Shown: positions 23,868-33,400 of the stretch, one piece after another
How the letters are laid out: each line of letters opens with the position of its first letter
Numbering within the stretch: position 1 is the stretch's first letter
Assembly (NCBI GenBank): GCA_028281495.1
Contig: JANQJU010000023.1
Span: 248,001 to 312,000, forward strand
Length of the DNA stretch: 64,000 nt
DNA from: SAR324 cluster bacterium
Lineage (GTDB): Bacteria; SAR324; NAC60-12
Reading direction: 5' to 3'
Program-made: the position numbers and the translations under genes
The notes under the pieces: model-generated
What the model saw: only the letters and a program-made list of their open reading frames with translations
What the model was told of the DNA's origin: nothing
Database searches by the model: none

Positions 23868-24041
23868 ATGAAAAAGCTATTCTCTGTTATTTTCATCTTA
23901 TTTTATATCGCCATAGGGGTGACCATTCACATTACCCTGCATTCTCTGCATATTGTGGACAGGTTGGCTATGGAAGGGAGAATGTTGGTACCGTCAAATC
24001 TTTTTATAGCCAAGTGGGTGACCAACGAAGCGAAAAATTGA
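23868..24041 (+). CDS. Single-pass small membrane protein
   Basis: 57 residues from the ATG at 23868, with AAGGAAGGGGG upstream. One hydrophobic segment at 4-28 (LFSVIFILFYIAIGVTIHIT) and a short tail. No family recognised. It follows the AhpD-like gene by 63 bp and is probably co-transcribed with it. Confidence 0.6.
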   Translation: MKKLFSVIFILFYIAIGVTIHITLHSLHIVDRLAMEGRMLVPSNLFIAKWVTNEAKN

Positions 24042-24124
24042 CCGTCTAATATGATCTCATTCCTCGATCAGTTTTAATCATGGAGGTCTTTTGCCAGTTT
24101 TAGTGACAATTCGTTTTACGGGAT

Positions 24125-25027
24125 CTAGGAATTATCACCAAAAATATTTTGCAAAAATTCAATAAAGACTCTCGTCTTTTTAGGCATCAGATGCCCACTA
24201 GGAATAAGCGCATTGACGGGGGGACCATCTAATGAAAACTCTGGCAACACTTCGACTAAATCCTCATTGTCGATTAAATCCCTCACAGCTTTGTCATAAG
24301 TCTGAGCGATACCGAGACCTGATACGATCGCATCAATGAAGCTTCTTCCGTCATGAAATACCGCCAATGGCTCCATCGATTTTTCGGTAAAACCATGTTG
24401 CTTGCTTTTGAATTTCCAGTGTCTGATTTTACCCGTATGGGCAAGAAACATGACAGAGTCGTGCGACCTGAGTTCCTTTAAATCTTTAGGCATTCCTTTG
24501 CGGGCAATATAGTCGGGTGAGGCACAAAGAATGAGTCTTAACTGACATAACCTCTTTGCGACAAGCCCCGAATCACTCAGTTCTCCTATTCGAACAATAA
24601 TATCCCATTTTCCCTGGATAACTTCTTCAAGCCGGTCACTCAAAGACAATTCCACTCTCACTTTGGGGTAGGTCTCAAGAAACTTAGGCAGCTCAAAAAC
24701 GACCGAACGACCAATCCCTATGGGTAGATTAACCCGCAGATAACCAACAGGTTCGCTTTTCCTAGAGTCGAGTAGTAACTTTGTCTCGTTTATAGAATTG
24801 ATGGCCGTTTTTGCTACATCAAAAAAGATCTGTCCCTCTTCTGTCAATTTAACGGAACGAGTGGATCGATTGAATAGTTTTACATTCAGATGTTTTTCCA
24901 ACTTCTGAACAGCCTTGCCAGTACTCGATTTGGTTGAACGTAAGGATTCAGCTGCTTGGGTAAAGCTACCGTATTCTGCTACCGCTATAAAAGCGATTAT
25001 TTCATTGAGAAGCGCATGTTGAAACAT
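24125..25027 (-). CDS. LysR family transcriptional regulator
   Basis: 300 residues. The winged helix-turn-helix is at 5-65 (AFIAVAEYGSFTQAAESL, STGKAVQKLEKHLNVKLFNRSTRSVKLTEEG), and the effector domain is at 90-295. This form is typical of the single-effector regulators that sit beside an SDR or AhpD-like gene. It is divergent from the SDR gene at 25379. The spacer holds TTTATCT-ATCG-AGATAAA, a good LysR box. A decayed second LysR N-terminus lies at 26.1 kb. Confidence 0.94.
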   Translation of the reverse strand: MFQHALLNEIIAFIAVAEYGSFTQAAESLRSTKSSTGKAVQKLEKHLNVKLFNRSTRSVKLTEEGQIFFDVAKTAINSINETKLLLDSRKSEPVGYLRVNLPIGIGRSVVFELPKFLETYPKVRVELSLSDRLEEVIQGKWDIIVRIGELSDSGLVAKRLCQLRLILCASPDYIARKGMPKDLKELRSHDSVMFLAHTGKIRHWKFKSKQHGFTEKSMEPLAVFHDGRSFIDAIVSGLGIAQTYDKAVRDLIDNEDLVEVLPEFSLDGPPVNALIPSGHLMPKKTRVFIEFLQNIFGDNS

Positions 25028-25071
25028 TTTATTGTATCCATTATAGAAATTTTCTTACTCCTTTTAGCATG

Positions 25072-25089
25072 TTTATCTATCGAGATAAA
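25072..25089. promoter_or_regulatory. Inverted repeat, candidate LysR box
   Basis: TTTATCT-ATCG-AGATAAA, perfect 7-bp arms, 45 bp upstream of the LysR start in the divergent region with the SDR gene. It contains the T-N11-A form common to LysR sites. Confidence 0.55.
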
Positions 25090-25197
25090 TACAATATGAT
25101 AAATTTAGTTCAGTTGTTAACTCATAAGCGCCCCCACTCAATAGGTCTCTCCGCTGTTGAAGCGCACATTATTTTTTAATTTTTAAAGGAGAACGAC

Positions 25198-25331
25198 ATG
25201 AAAACTAAACTCATCTTACCAATGTTTCTATCAAACATGCTTAGCGGCGTGGGATCTGAAATCATGATTTGGAAGAGGATGCTCAGCAGGTCATTGAGAA
25301 AATCCGCGATTTTTTAAAACAGAACCAATAA
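25198..25331 (+). pseudogene. Remnant of a deleted gene with hydrolase-like C-terminus
   Basis: A strong ribosome site (AAAGGAGAACGAC) and ATG open a frame that reads MKTKLILPMFLSNMLSGVGS. Shifted by a frame, the last 20 codons (25272-25331) read EEDAQQVIEKIRDFLKQNQ and stop, which is the usual C-terminal helix of alpha/beta hydrolases. The middle of the gene is missing, so this looks like an internal deletion that left both ends. Its position suggests that the LysR protein once controlled a hydrolase plus the SDR. Confidence 0.5.
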
Positions 25332-25378
25332 TTGAAAACATAAATTTTAATTTTTAATTTCTAATCATGGAGAAAACT

Positions 25379-26101
25379 ATGAAAGTCTCAAACAGCACAG
25401 CTCTTGTTACAGGAGCCAATCGAGGTATCGGCCTCGTTTTAGTCAAAGAATTATTAAACAGAGGGGCCTCAAAGGTTTATGCAACCTATCGTTCTGAAAG
25501 TAACCGCGCAGCGCTTGATGAGCTTGGTGATCGAGTTATTCCGGTTCATCTCGATCTCAGCGATAAAACAACGATTGCAAAACTTTCACAATCGGTGAGT
25601 TCGCTGAATATCCTCATCAACAATGCAGGTATTTTTACAGGCACAAATTTATTGGAGGATACTGAAGAACAATTGCGCAACGACATCGAGACGAACTTGT
25701 TCGGAACGCTTGCTGTCACCAAAGCTTTGTTGCCTGCTTTAAAGAAAGAAAGTTCAGCTGCAATCGTGAATGTCTCGAGCATCGCTGGGCTCGCAGCAAT
25801 GCCAAGTTTCGGTGGCTACTCTGCTTCAAAAGCAGCTCTCCATTCATTGACTCAGTCGATCCGCGGCAAACTGAAAGCTGACGGTATCTCAGTGCATGGA
25901 GTTTACCCCGGACCAGTGGCAACACGGATGACGGAAGGCTTTGAAATGGATACCGCTCCACCTTCTGACGTGGCTAGAACAATTCTGGATGGTACTGAAA
26001 ACGGTGTTGAGGAAATTTTCCCAGATCCGTTATCAGAACAAGTTGGACCAGTCTACCTTAGTTCGCCTAAAGGGTTAGAACAAAATTTTGCAGGCTTTTA
26101 A
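25379..26101 (+). CDS. Short-chain dehydrogenase/reductase
   Basis: 240 residues from the ATG at 25379, chosen because GGAG lies 6 bp upstream; the ATG four codons earlier overlaps that site. Classical SDR features: TGANRGIG at the NADP site, NNAG, catalytic Ser in VNVSSIAG and Tyr/Lys in GGYSASKAAL. Substrate unknown. It is divergent from LysR and separated from it by a deleted gene, so LysR control is likely. Confidence 0.93.
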   Translation: MKVSNSTALVTGANRGIGLVLVKELLNRGASKVYATYRSESNRAALDELGDRVIPVHLDLSDKTTIAKLSQSVSSLNILINNAGIFTGTNLLEDTEEQLRNDIETNLFGTLAVTKALLPALKKESSAAIVNVSSIAGLAAMPSFGGYSASKAALHSLTQSIRGKLKADGISVHGVYPGPVATRMTEGFEMDTAPPSDVARTILDGTENGVEEIFPDPLSEQVGPVYLSSPKGLEQNFAGF

Positions 26102-26240
26102 TTTTCAAATTCTGCATCGCCAATACTCAATTTGGCTGAATGCAAAGATTCGACGGATTGGGTAAAACCGCCGGATTCAGCTACGATACCAAAAGAGAGT
26201 ATTTGATTTAAAAGCAAATTTTGCAGAACCTCATTGTATC
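26098..26240 (-). pseudogene. LysR N-terminal remnant
   Basis: In one frame the minus strand reads LLLNQILSFGIVAESGGFTQ and then SVESLHSAKLSI, clearly the helix-turn-helix start of a LysR protein related to the intact one at 24-25 kb (LLNEIIAFIAVAEYGSFTQAAESL). The frame closes by TAA overlapping the SDR stop, and the natural ATG is out of frame by one base. Only about 35 codons remain. Confidence 0.6.
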
Positions 26241-26544
26241 TAAATTTGAAACATTGAAGCTATATTAGGCGTTTTATTAATTAAAATTAATATAGTAGCC
26301 TATAATTAAATCAAAACTGGTTGATCTGTTAGCGAACCAATTCAACGTGAAGGACAGAATGCTTTTGAAGCAGATTAACCAGTTTGAAGATAGAACCAGT
26401 ATTATGTAGCTGATGGGACTATCCTGTTCTGAATCCTCTGAATACCCATTGAATCGTGTCTGGCCTAGATTTTCCAAGTTTCACTTTGAAGTGGTCCGTC
26501 CCCACTCTGATTTTTGATTTCTGATTTCTCGGTCAAATGTATCC
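26241..26544. other. AT-rich spacer with duplicated regulatory DNA
   Basis: The first 100 bp resemble 22940-23060 upstream of the AhpD-like gene, consistent with a duplicated promoter and LysR-box region that came with the LysR remnant. The rest holds no gene that I can support. Confidence 0.4.
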
Positions 26545-27243
26545 TTCCTACCGAGCGGTTGACCCATCGCTACGAAGCCGAACAACGGATTTACAGTCGT
26601 CGTCGAACTTTTAAGGACCGCGATAGTCATGGCTTCACACAGACCACCTCCTCTCCATTTTAGACTTTTCGGAAATTTGTAAACCAGAAGCTGAAACCCA
26701 ACATGGTCTGATTGTCAATTGTGCACCGTTGAGACAGCAACCCCCAAAGACTTCCTTACCGAACGAGGCCGAGAACTCGATTTTCCGATGCGGTATCAGT
26801 TTGAGGATGGTTATGAGCTTTTGGTGCTGTATGAACCCCATCACGATAAACAAAGCTTCGATATTCACCGGATTGCTCATTATTCGCTCGACATGGATAA
26901 ACGGTACCCTCACTTACCCAACCTAGCGATTGTAATCTTTACCGACAATGCAAAATGGCGAAAAAGCGCTTGGGTGCCGACCGAGCTAAAAATCGAAACC
27001 TTGGGCAAACGTCGAATCTTTTTCCAGTATGAACTTCGAAAACTGAAATTCATGTCAAAAATCTACCTGGCAAAAGGAAGGGAGGAAGGGTTCCGACAGG
27101 AATTGGTAGAAAACATTCGTTTTCTACAGCAAGTTCTGAAGCAGTCGGTTACCCCCTATGAGGAAATGCAAGCTTTCTCTTTGGAAGAACTGCGCCAGCG
27201 TTCCGAATCCTTGAAACGGCAACTCATGGAGTCGCATCGTTGA
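26545..27243 (+). pseudogene. Frameshifted Rpn-type recombination-promoting nuclease/putative transposase
   Basis: The intact 3' part (from about 26719) encodes DFLTERGRELDFPMRYQFED and then YSLDMDKRYPHLPNLAIVIFT, recalling Rpn/PD-(D/E)XK transposase-like proteins. Upstream pieces in other frames (RLTHRYEAEQRIYSRRRTF at 26557 and DHLLSILDFSEICKPEAE at 26645) do not join it without frameshifts. The C-terminal coiled part (FLQQVLKQSVTPYEEM) is complete. It is best seen as a decayed mobile gene. Confidence 0.5.
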
Positions 27244-27295
27244 AAAGCATGCTCGGTCACGAGTGTCTACCCCAACACCGAGCGCATGGACAATG

Positions 27296-28280
27296 TCATT
27301 GAATTTTACGGATGGTGTTATTGTTGGTATCGCTCACATACAAATTCGTTCCATCCGTTGTGATTCCTTGGGGGTTTTTGAATTTAGCATTGGTTCCGGT
27401 GTCATCAGTGATCCCAAAACTCCCCGCGTCTCCAGCCAAAGTAGTGACGACCCCAGTGGCGATCACAATTTTACGGATGGTGTGGTTAATGATATCGGTC
27501 ACATACAAATTCGTTCCATCCGTTGTGAGTTCTACGGGGGAACTGAATTTAGCATTGGTCCCCGTGCCATCGTCAGTCCCAGAATTCCCCGCGTTTCCAG
27601 CCAAAGTGGTGACTGCCCCGGTGGCGATCACAATTTTACGGATGGTGTGATTACTGGTATCGGCCACATACAAATTCGTTCCATCCGTTGTGAGTCCGCT
27701 GGGGAAAAGGAATTTAGCACTGGTGCCAGAGCCATCATCGGTCCCAGAACTCCCCGCGTTTCCAGCCAGAGTGGTGACTTCCTTGGTGGCGATCACAATT
27801 TTACGGACGGTGTGGTTATTGGTATCGACCACATACAGATTCGTTCCATCCGTTGTGACCCGTTCAGGTAGGTTGAATTTAGCATTGGTACCGATGCCAT
27901 CGTCGGTCCCAGTATTCCCTACGTTTCCAGCCAAAGTGGTGACTTCCTTGGTGGCGATCACAATTTTACGAATGGTGTGGTTCCCGGTATCGGCCACATA
28001 CACATTCGTTCCATCCGTCGTGACTCCTCGTGGGCTGTTGAATCTAGCACCGGAACCGGTGCCATCGTCAGCCCCAGAACCCATCGCGCTTCCTGCCAAA
28101 GTGGTGACGGCCCCGGTGGCGATCACAATTTTACGGATGCTGTTGTTATTGACGTCGGTTACATACAAATTCGTTCCATCTGTTGTGATGCCTCGAGGGT
28201 TGTTGAATCTAGCACTGGAACCGGTGCCTTCTATGCTCCCAAAACTCCCCGCAGATCCAGCGAATGTGGATACCGCAGCA
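27296..28280. repeat. 165-bp tandem repeats coding for NHL blades, six units
   Basis: The segment CAAATTCGTTCCATCCGTTG recurs at 27341, 27506, 27671, 27836, 28001 and 28166 with small changes, always 165 bp apart (55 codons). This is the DNA side of the propeller blades of the lipoprotein. Confidence 0.93.
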
Positions 28281-29689
28281 CTCAATGAAAGTTCAAATCC
28301 TTGTAATGCTCCTGCGATCAAGCTTTGTTCAGCCACATCGGTCACGAGAATGTTTTGTACTGAGGTAACCGTGTTCCCACCAAGGTCTGTTCCTTGGATT
28401 CGAATGGATTTGCTAGCAGCCGATTCGAAATCGAAACTTGCTGCCGAAGACAGTTTATTTCCCGATATCGAGAACGAACCATTGTCTGTATCACCCGTTC
28501 CACTCACCAAAGCAAAGCTTTGCGCGGTATCCCCGGAATCCGGGTCTCCCGTGAGAGACAAAGTACCGATCTCAGTACCTGAAGCGGAGTTTTCTGCGAT
28601 GGAAGCACTGCTTAATGTCATTCCCAAGGGGGACTCATTCACCCCAGTTATCGTCACCGTAAAAGCTTGTTCAAAGCTTTGCTTGGTGAGGTCGGTCACA
28701 TCATTGTCGATCACTTTCACGATGAGAAAATTGGAAGTGGTTGCAAGCACATCAAAATCAATGGCAGACGTATTGGCAACCGTGACCACACCTGTGGTAC
28801 TCACGGCAAAGGCTCCAGAAAGAGATTGATGTGTCAGTGAAAAACTCGTTAAGGATTTGCCCGTAAACGTGCTGGTGCTCGCTAAGTTGCCAATGATTGT
28901 GTTCAAAGACGTAGTTTCCTCTATCGATTTGTTAGACAAGGTTATTTCGATAGGGGCACTTTCTTGAGCAGAAGAGCCATTTGAATCGTTGTTGAGTCCT
29001 CCTTCTTTAAAAGTATGGAGGGCTTCCGAAGCATTCACCACATCGGATCTCACTACGGAATTGGAAGCGGTCAAAGCCGAGATCGAATTGGCCAATTGGG
29101 TTTGGTAGGTCGCAATTGGCATGTCAAAATTAAGCTGTGTTATATTGAGAGCATTGATTTGTGTTTTAGTCGCATCGGTGATGGTGATCCCATCGGTTGC
29201 GCTTCCATTGTCATCAAGGGATTGGAAGAACACGGCCATATTGACCACCGTAGGGTCGGTTTCATCCGTCACACCCGCCAAGTCGAGAAGCGTGGTTTGT
29301 GATTGAGCCGATAACGAATCAACATTTTCAATCTTCACTCCACCAACAGAAAAGCTGATGGTTTCTCCGGATATATATTGATATTGGCCATTGGTATCGG
29401 TGGTGCCAGATTGAGTGGGAGTGGTGTAATCGACTCCTCCAATAGGAGAGTCAATTAAGACTCCTGTCAGAACGTTTGGAGTGTTATCGGTAGAGTCAGT
29501 AGAGTCATCATTATTGGTGGAGTCATCATTATCGGTGGATGGTCCTGAAGTTTCGCTGATAATCGTTGAGTGGTGGTTGATGAGGATTGTTTCACTCGAC
29601 GTATTCTCTCCGTCTTTTTCGATAGCACCAGAGCAACTGATTAAAAGGAGGGAAAAAACGATTGCTGCTATCTCGAATTTAGTCCACAT
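27296..29689 (-). CDS. Lipoprotein with cadherin-like domains and NHL repeats
   Basis: 797 residues. The signal peptide ends in a lipobox (LLLISC, Cys19), so the protein is lipid-anchored. An Asp/Ser/Thr-rich linker follows (about 45-70), then a beta domain (GVLIDSPIGGVDYTTP), two cadherin-like modules (about 245-350 and 353-450, with ESPLGMTLSSASIAENSASG), and five to six 55-residue NHL beta-propeller blades (475-797; each has TTDGTNLYVADT and IRKIVIATG). Such proteins bind partners at the cell surface or in the matrix. The blades are almost identical at DNA level (165-bp period), so blade number may vary. AGGGATAAGT precedes the ATG. Confidence 0.9.
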   Translation of the reverse strand: MWTKFEIAAIVFSLLLISCSGAIEKDGENTSSETILINHHSTIISETSGPSTDNDDSTNNDDSTDSTDNTPNVLTGVLIDSPIGGVDYTTPTQSGTTDTNGQYQYISGETISFSVGGVKIENVDSLSAQSQTTLLDLAGVTDETDPTVVNMAVFFQSLDDNGSATDGITITDATKTQINALNITQLNFDMPIATYQTQLANSISALTASNSVVRSDVVNASEALHTFKEGGLNNDSNGSSAQESAPIEITLSNKSIEETTSLNTIIGNLASTSTFTGKSLTSFSLTHQSLSGAFAVSTTGVVTVANTSAIDFDVLATTSNFLIVKVIDNDVTDLTKQSFEQAFTVTITGVNESPLGMTLSSASIAENSASGTEIGTLSLTGDPDSGDTAQSFALVSGTGDTDNGSFSISGNKLSSAASFDFESAASKSIRIQGTDLGGNTVTSVQNILVTDVAEQSLIAGALQGFELSLSAAVSTFAGSAGSFGSIEGTGSSARFNNPRGITTDGTNLYVTDVNNNSIRKIVIATGAVTTLAGSAMGSGADDGTGSGARFNSPRGVTTDGTNVYVADTGNHTIRKIVIATKEVTTLAGNVGNTGTDDGIGTNAKFNLPERVTTDGTNLYVVDTNNHTVRKIVIATKEVTTLAGNAGSSGTDDGSGTSAKFLFPSGLTTDGTNLYVADTSNHTIRKIVIATGAVTTLAGNAGNSGTDDGTGTNAKFSSPVELTTDGTNLYVTDIINHTIRKIVIATGVVTTLAGDAGSFGITDDTGTNAKFKNPQGITTDGTNLYVSDTNNNTIRKIQ

Positions 29690-30122
29690 ACTTATCCCTT
29701 TTTTGAGTGAAATAGTTGACTTTAAAGAGGTCGTTCTATGATTTTTCTTCTATTAAATAGTTAGAAAAAACATAGTTTTTAACCTACGATGGCTAAAGCC
29801 GTTCCTTTTCTTTAAACCCTAATTTCGTTCACCAAAAAAATCGAAGCTGAAGCGAGGCTATTTTGGGGTAAAATTCCGAAAAACTCATTCAAATCAGTTG
29901 CTTAAATCCACGAATGGACTTTGGCGAAAATGGGCAAAAATGCACAAAGTTTCCCGATATTTGCCCGTTTTTGCCTGAATTGAGTGTCTTGAGTCAAGTA
30001 GCTGAATTAATAAGATATTTTTTGGTTTTCGCCTCAAGTTTGCCTCGGAAAAAAGTCGATTCCTTGACGAGATAAGGCTAGCGTTTTTGTCAATACGTCA
30101 CTTTGAGAGAAAGGCCGTTAAA
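29690..30122. other. Intergenic region upstream of the STAS-like gene
   Basis: 433 bp, AT-rich and rich in A- and T-runs, without a credible gene. It must hold the divergent promoters of the lipoprotein and STAS-like genes. A stem of GGGCAAA (29932-29938) and TTTGCCC (29960-29966) followed by GTTTTTG resembles a long-loop terminator or attenuator on the plus strand. Confidence 0.4.
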
Positions 30123-30467
30123 ATGTTGGAAAAACAACATGCGTATCCTTCAAAGCTAGCAAACGCACCCAGTCGAAAATTGATCGTGACTCCTGGCGAG
30201 GTTTTGATGCCGCGTCATGTCATTGCGCTTCAGAGCTTGTTGATGAAACCATCCTCAGAAGTCAACCAAGTCATTTTAGACCTGAAAAACTGCACGGATC
30301 TTTCCGATGAATCCGCCCGACGGCTCTGGCAACTTTTCAAGGCCTGCCAAAATCGATACATCCAGTTCACGGTAGTGCGTTGTTCCAGTGGTCTACTGAA
30401 GGTTCTGGTTCAAGAGTCGATCGAATTCCTAGACATCCTTTCCTCTGAAAACGGCATACCAGCTTAG
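30123..30467 (+). CDS. STAS-domain-like protein (anti-sigma antagonist type)
   Basis: 114 residues from the ATG at 30123 with AAAGG 8 bp upstream; an earlier TTG adds 12 residues without support. The order of strands and helices, with VNQVILDLKNCTDLSDESARR and LFKACQNRYIQFTVVRCSSG, is that of STAS domains, where a Ser or Thr after the Asp-x-Ser strand is phosphorylated; here the DLSDES segment would supply it. It overlaps tail to tail (4 bp) with the hybrid kinase gene, so they are convergent, not one operon. Confidence 0.6.
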   Translation: MLEKQHAYPSKLANAPSRKLIVTPGEVLMPRHVIALQSLLMKPSSEVNQVILDLKNCTDLSDESARRLWQLFKACQNRYIQFTVVRCSSGLLKVLVQESIEFLDILSSENGIPA

Positions 30468-33400
30468 GAAAGGTGGCGTTGATGGATGAGTTGGGTCAAT
30501 TGGTTGAGGATTTCATTCAATTGATGGTGTTTATCGGGAGGCAGGGGGCAATGCCCCAAAACGTAGTTGGCGGTATTCACAACGTTCCGCCAGCGTGGTT
30601 TTTGGGGCAACCTTTTGACTTCTAAATAGCGTTCTGCGGTGCGAGCACGCAGACGGTTTTCTTCGGTGTGCACGGCCCACAAGCCACTTTCTTGAGCGAG
30701 TTCAACCATTGTGGTGCCCGTGGCAAATTCCCAACACAATAGAGCCTGTTGCATGACTTTGACGAGGGTTTGCCGAAATCGGGTTTCCGGATTGGGTTCT
30801 GGCTTGGCCGAAATGAGGTTGGATAACGTGGCGTCTAGCTGCTTCAACCCTTCAATCACTTTGGGTTGGTCTTGATAAAGATCCGGGGTGAGGTCGGCCA
30901 ACAGGTCAATCAACTGCAACAAGCGTTGACGGTTTACGTTCAACTCCTGCACCCATCGGGGGGTCTGGGTGGTCATAGAAGATGGTGTGTTTGCGTTGAT
31001 GGGAGCTAGGGTCAGTATGCGAAGGGGTTCATCCGTTTCTAAAGAAGTTTGCCACATTTGCCCTTCCCATTGATGCCCTTTGTCTCCTTCCAAGGTCAGA
31101 TGCGGATAGTGGCTGTTCGAGACTTGGGCTAACGAGGAGTTGGTGTCCAACGCAATAGGATGCTGGTCGACATCGGGTGGTATCAAGCGGGACACGGGTT
31201 GATTCAACCAATCGTCAACCGAAATATTCAACCACTGGCTGGCCAATTGGTTGATAAACACGATGTGCTGTTTTTCATCCACAGCAATGATAGCTTCTTG
31301 GCTGGCATCCAAAATCAAAGTGAGACGTTCCTGTGTCTGTCGGTAGAGTCGTTCTTGGCGATGCGCCCGGTCGATTTCCCATTGCAGACGCTGATTTTCC
31401 TGCAACAACTCCGTCGCTGCTTTCTGCTGCAATTGGCTGCGAACCCTCGCCACCAGTTCTTCCTTGTGAAAGGGTTTGGTCAGGTAGTCATTGGCTCCGG
31501 CTTGCAATCCTTTCACCGTGTCGGCCACTTGGGTGCGAGCGGTTAACATGATGATGGGAACTTGGGCAGGGTTGTAGGTTTCTCTCAATTGACGACACAC
31601 TTCGTAACCATTGAGCCTGGGCATCATGATATCCAGCAATATCAAATCAGGCCGTTGAAGCTTCACTTCTTCCAAGGCCCGGAACCCATCAATAGCGGTG
31701 CGGACCCAATAGCCTTCAGCAGCTAATTGAGTTTCGACCACCTTCAGGTTTACGGGTTCGTCATCCACAACCAAGATCGTAGCTTGGGGAGAGACAGAAG
31801 CCCTTTCGACCGGTTTCGACTCTTCTGTAGTCATATCCGGCTTGTCCGTTGGCTTGGCACCCAAAGGCGAGTTGGACGTGGTGTCAATGACAATCGATTC
31901 TTCAACTCTTGCGGAATCTTTCCCAGCTTTGGGCAAGATCACCGAAAATTCCGAGCCTTTCCCAGGTTTACTTTTCAAGTGAAGCTCACCATTGTGCAAC
32001 TCAATCAATTGTTTCGTGATGGCCAGCCCCAATCCGGTTCCTGCATATCGACGGCTGATGGAACCATCTGCCTGAAAAAATGGTTTGAAAATCTGTTCCT
32101 GCTTGTCGAACGGGATTCCAATACCGGTGTCTCGCACGCTTATCGTGACGTTGGCTTCTGATTGCGTCAGTTTGATGTAAATTTCTCCTTCATGAGTGAA
32201 CTTTGCGGCGTTACTCAGCAGGTTGATTAAGATTTGTTGCAAACGATTTTCATCCGCCACCAACCACACGGATTGCTGGGGAACTTCCAAAAGAATGACC
32301 ACGGGTTTGTTGCCTAGCATGGGTTGGCAAATTCCCTCGACCAAGCGTAACAAACTCAACATCTCCACCTGCCGTTTTTGCAATTGGAGGTCATGATTAC
32401 GAATCCTAGAAAAATCCAAAATGTCGTTCACCAGCGTGGCCAAACGTTGAGCACTGGTGATGATCAGTTGCATGTTTTCCCGATGTGCCGGTTGGGTGAG
32501 GACACCCTCTGTTTGAAACGCTTGTCCCAACCCAATGATTCCATGCAGTGGTGTGCGCAGTTCATGAGAAACATTGGCTAAGAATTCGTCTTTGAGTTGA
32601 TCTGCGCGTTTCAACTCATCCACAATTTGTTGTTGGAGCTGAATGGCTTGGTTCTGCGCCTGTTCTTTTTCGCGTCGTAAAATGCTATGGCGGCTACTCA
32701 ATCCCATTGAAAATAGAACGAACTCCAATCCAATACTGGCTAAAAATGCAACCAACATCAGCTCCGAATCGGTATCGATGACTTGTCCTGCAACCGCCGT
32801 GATTCCGATTCCAATCACGAGTCCGGAACTGCTAAAAAACAACCAATAGGCCGGAACGTACCGTTGCCAAGAGCGCAGTCCGCTCATGATGAGAACGAGG
32901 ACGAAAGTGACTGGATGCCACAAATTGCCAAACGAACTCAGGGCAAAGGAATGGAAGAATAAGGTCCACACTCCAAGGCACCCCAATCCCCAAGCAATGA
33001 AACGAAGTGCTTGGTCAAAACGCGGGAAAAACTTGTCGAAATTCAGCAAGCTGCGAGCATACTGAATATAAAAAGCGAGGAAAAAGTATTTGGGAGGCGT
33101 ATTGAAATCCTCGTTCCACCATCCCGTGTACGGCTGAACATAGATGTAGCCCCATCCCGACACAAATGCGATAGAACCCATCCCCGACAAAATGAACAGG
33201 ACGTAGTAGAGATAGCTCCGGTCGCGGAGCAGAAAAAAATGGAGCAAATTGTAGAGACCTAAAAAGATCAAGCCCCCCATCAAAAGTCCCCACCCCGTAT
33301 GCGATCCTTGGAAATATTCAAACACCCCGTGGGTATTGCGCAAGGTCAACGCGAGGCGAACCAACCCACCCAAAGGATTCACTTCGATCAAAAACGTGCG

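Noticed and set aside
27690..28829. Long plus-strand frame (379 codons) across the NHL region
   Set aside because: It is the antisense of a tandem-repeat gene; the long open frame results from the repeated sequence. The minus strand has lipobox, NHL and cadherin signatures.
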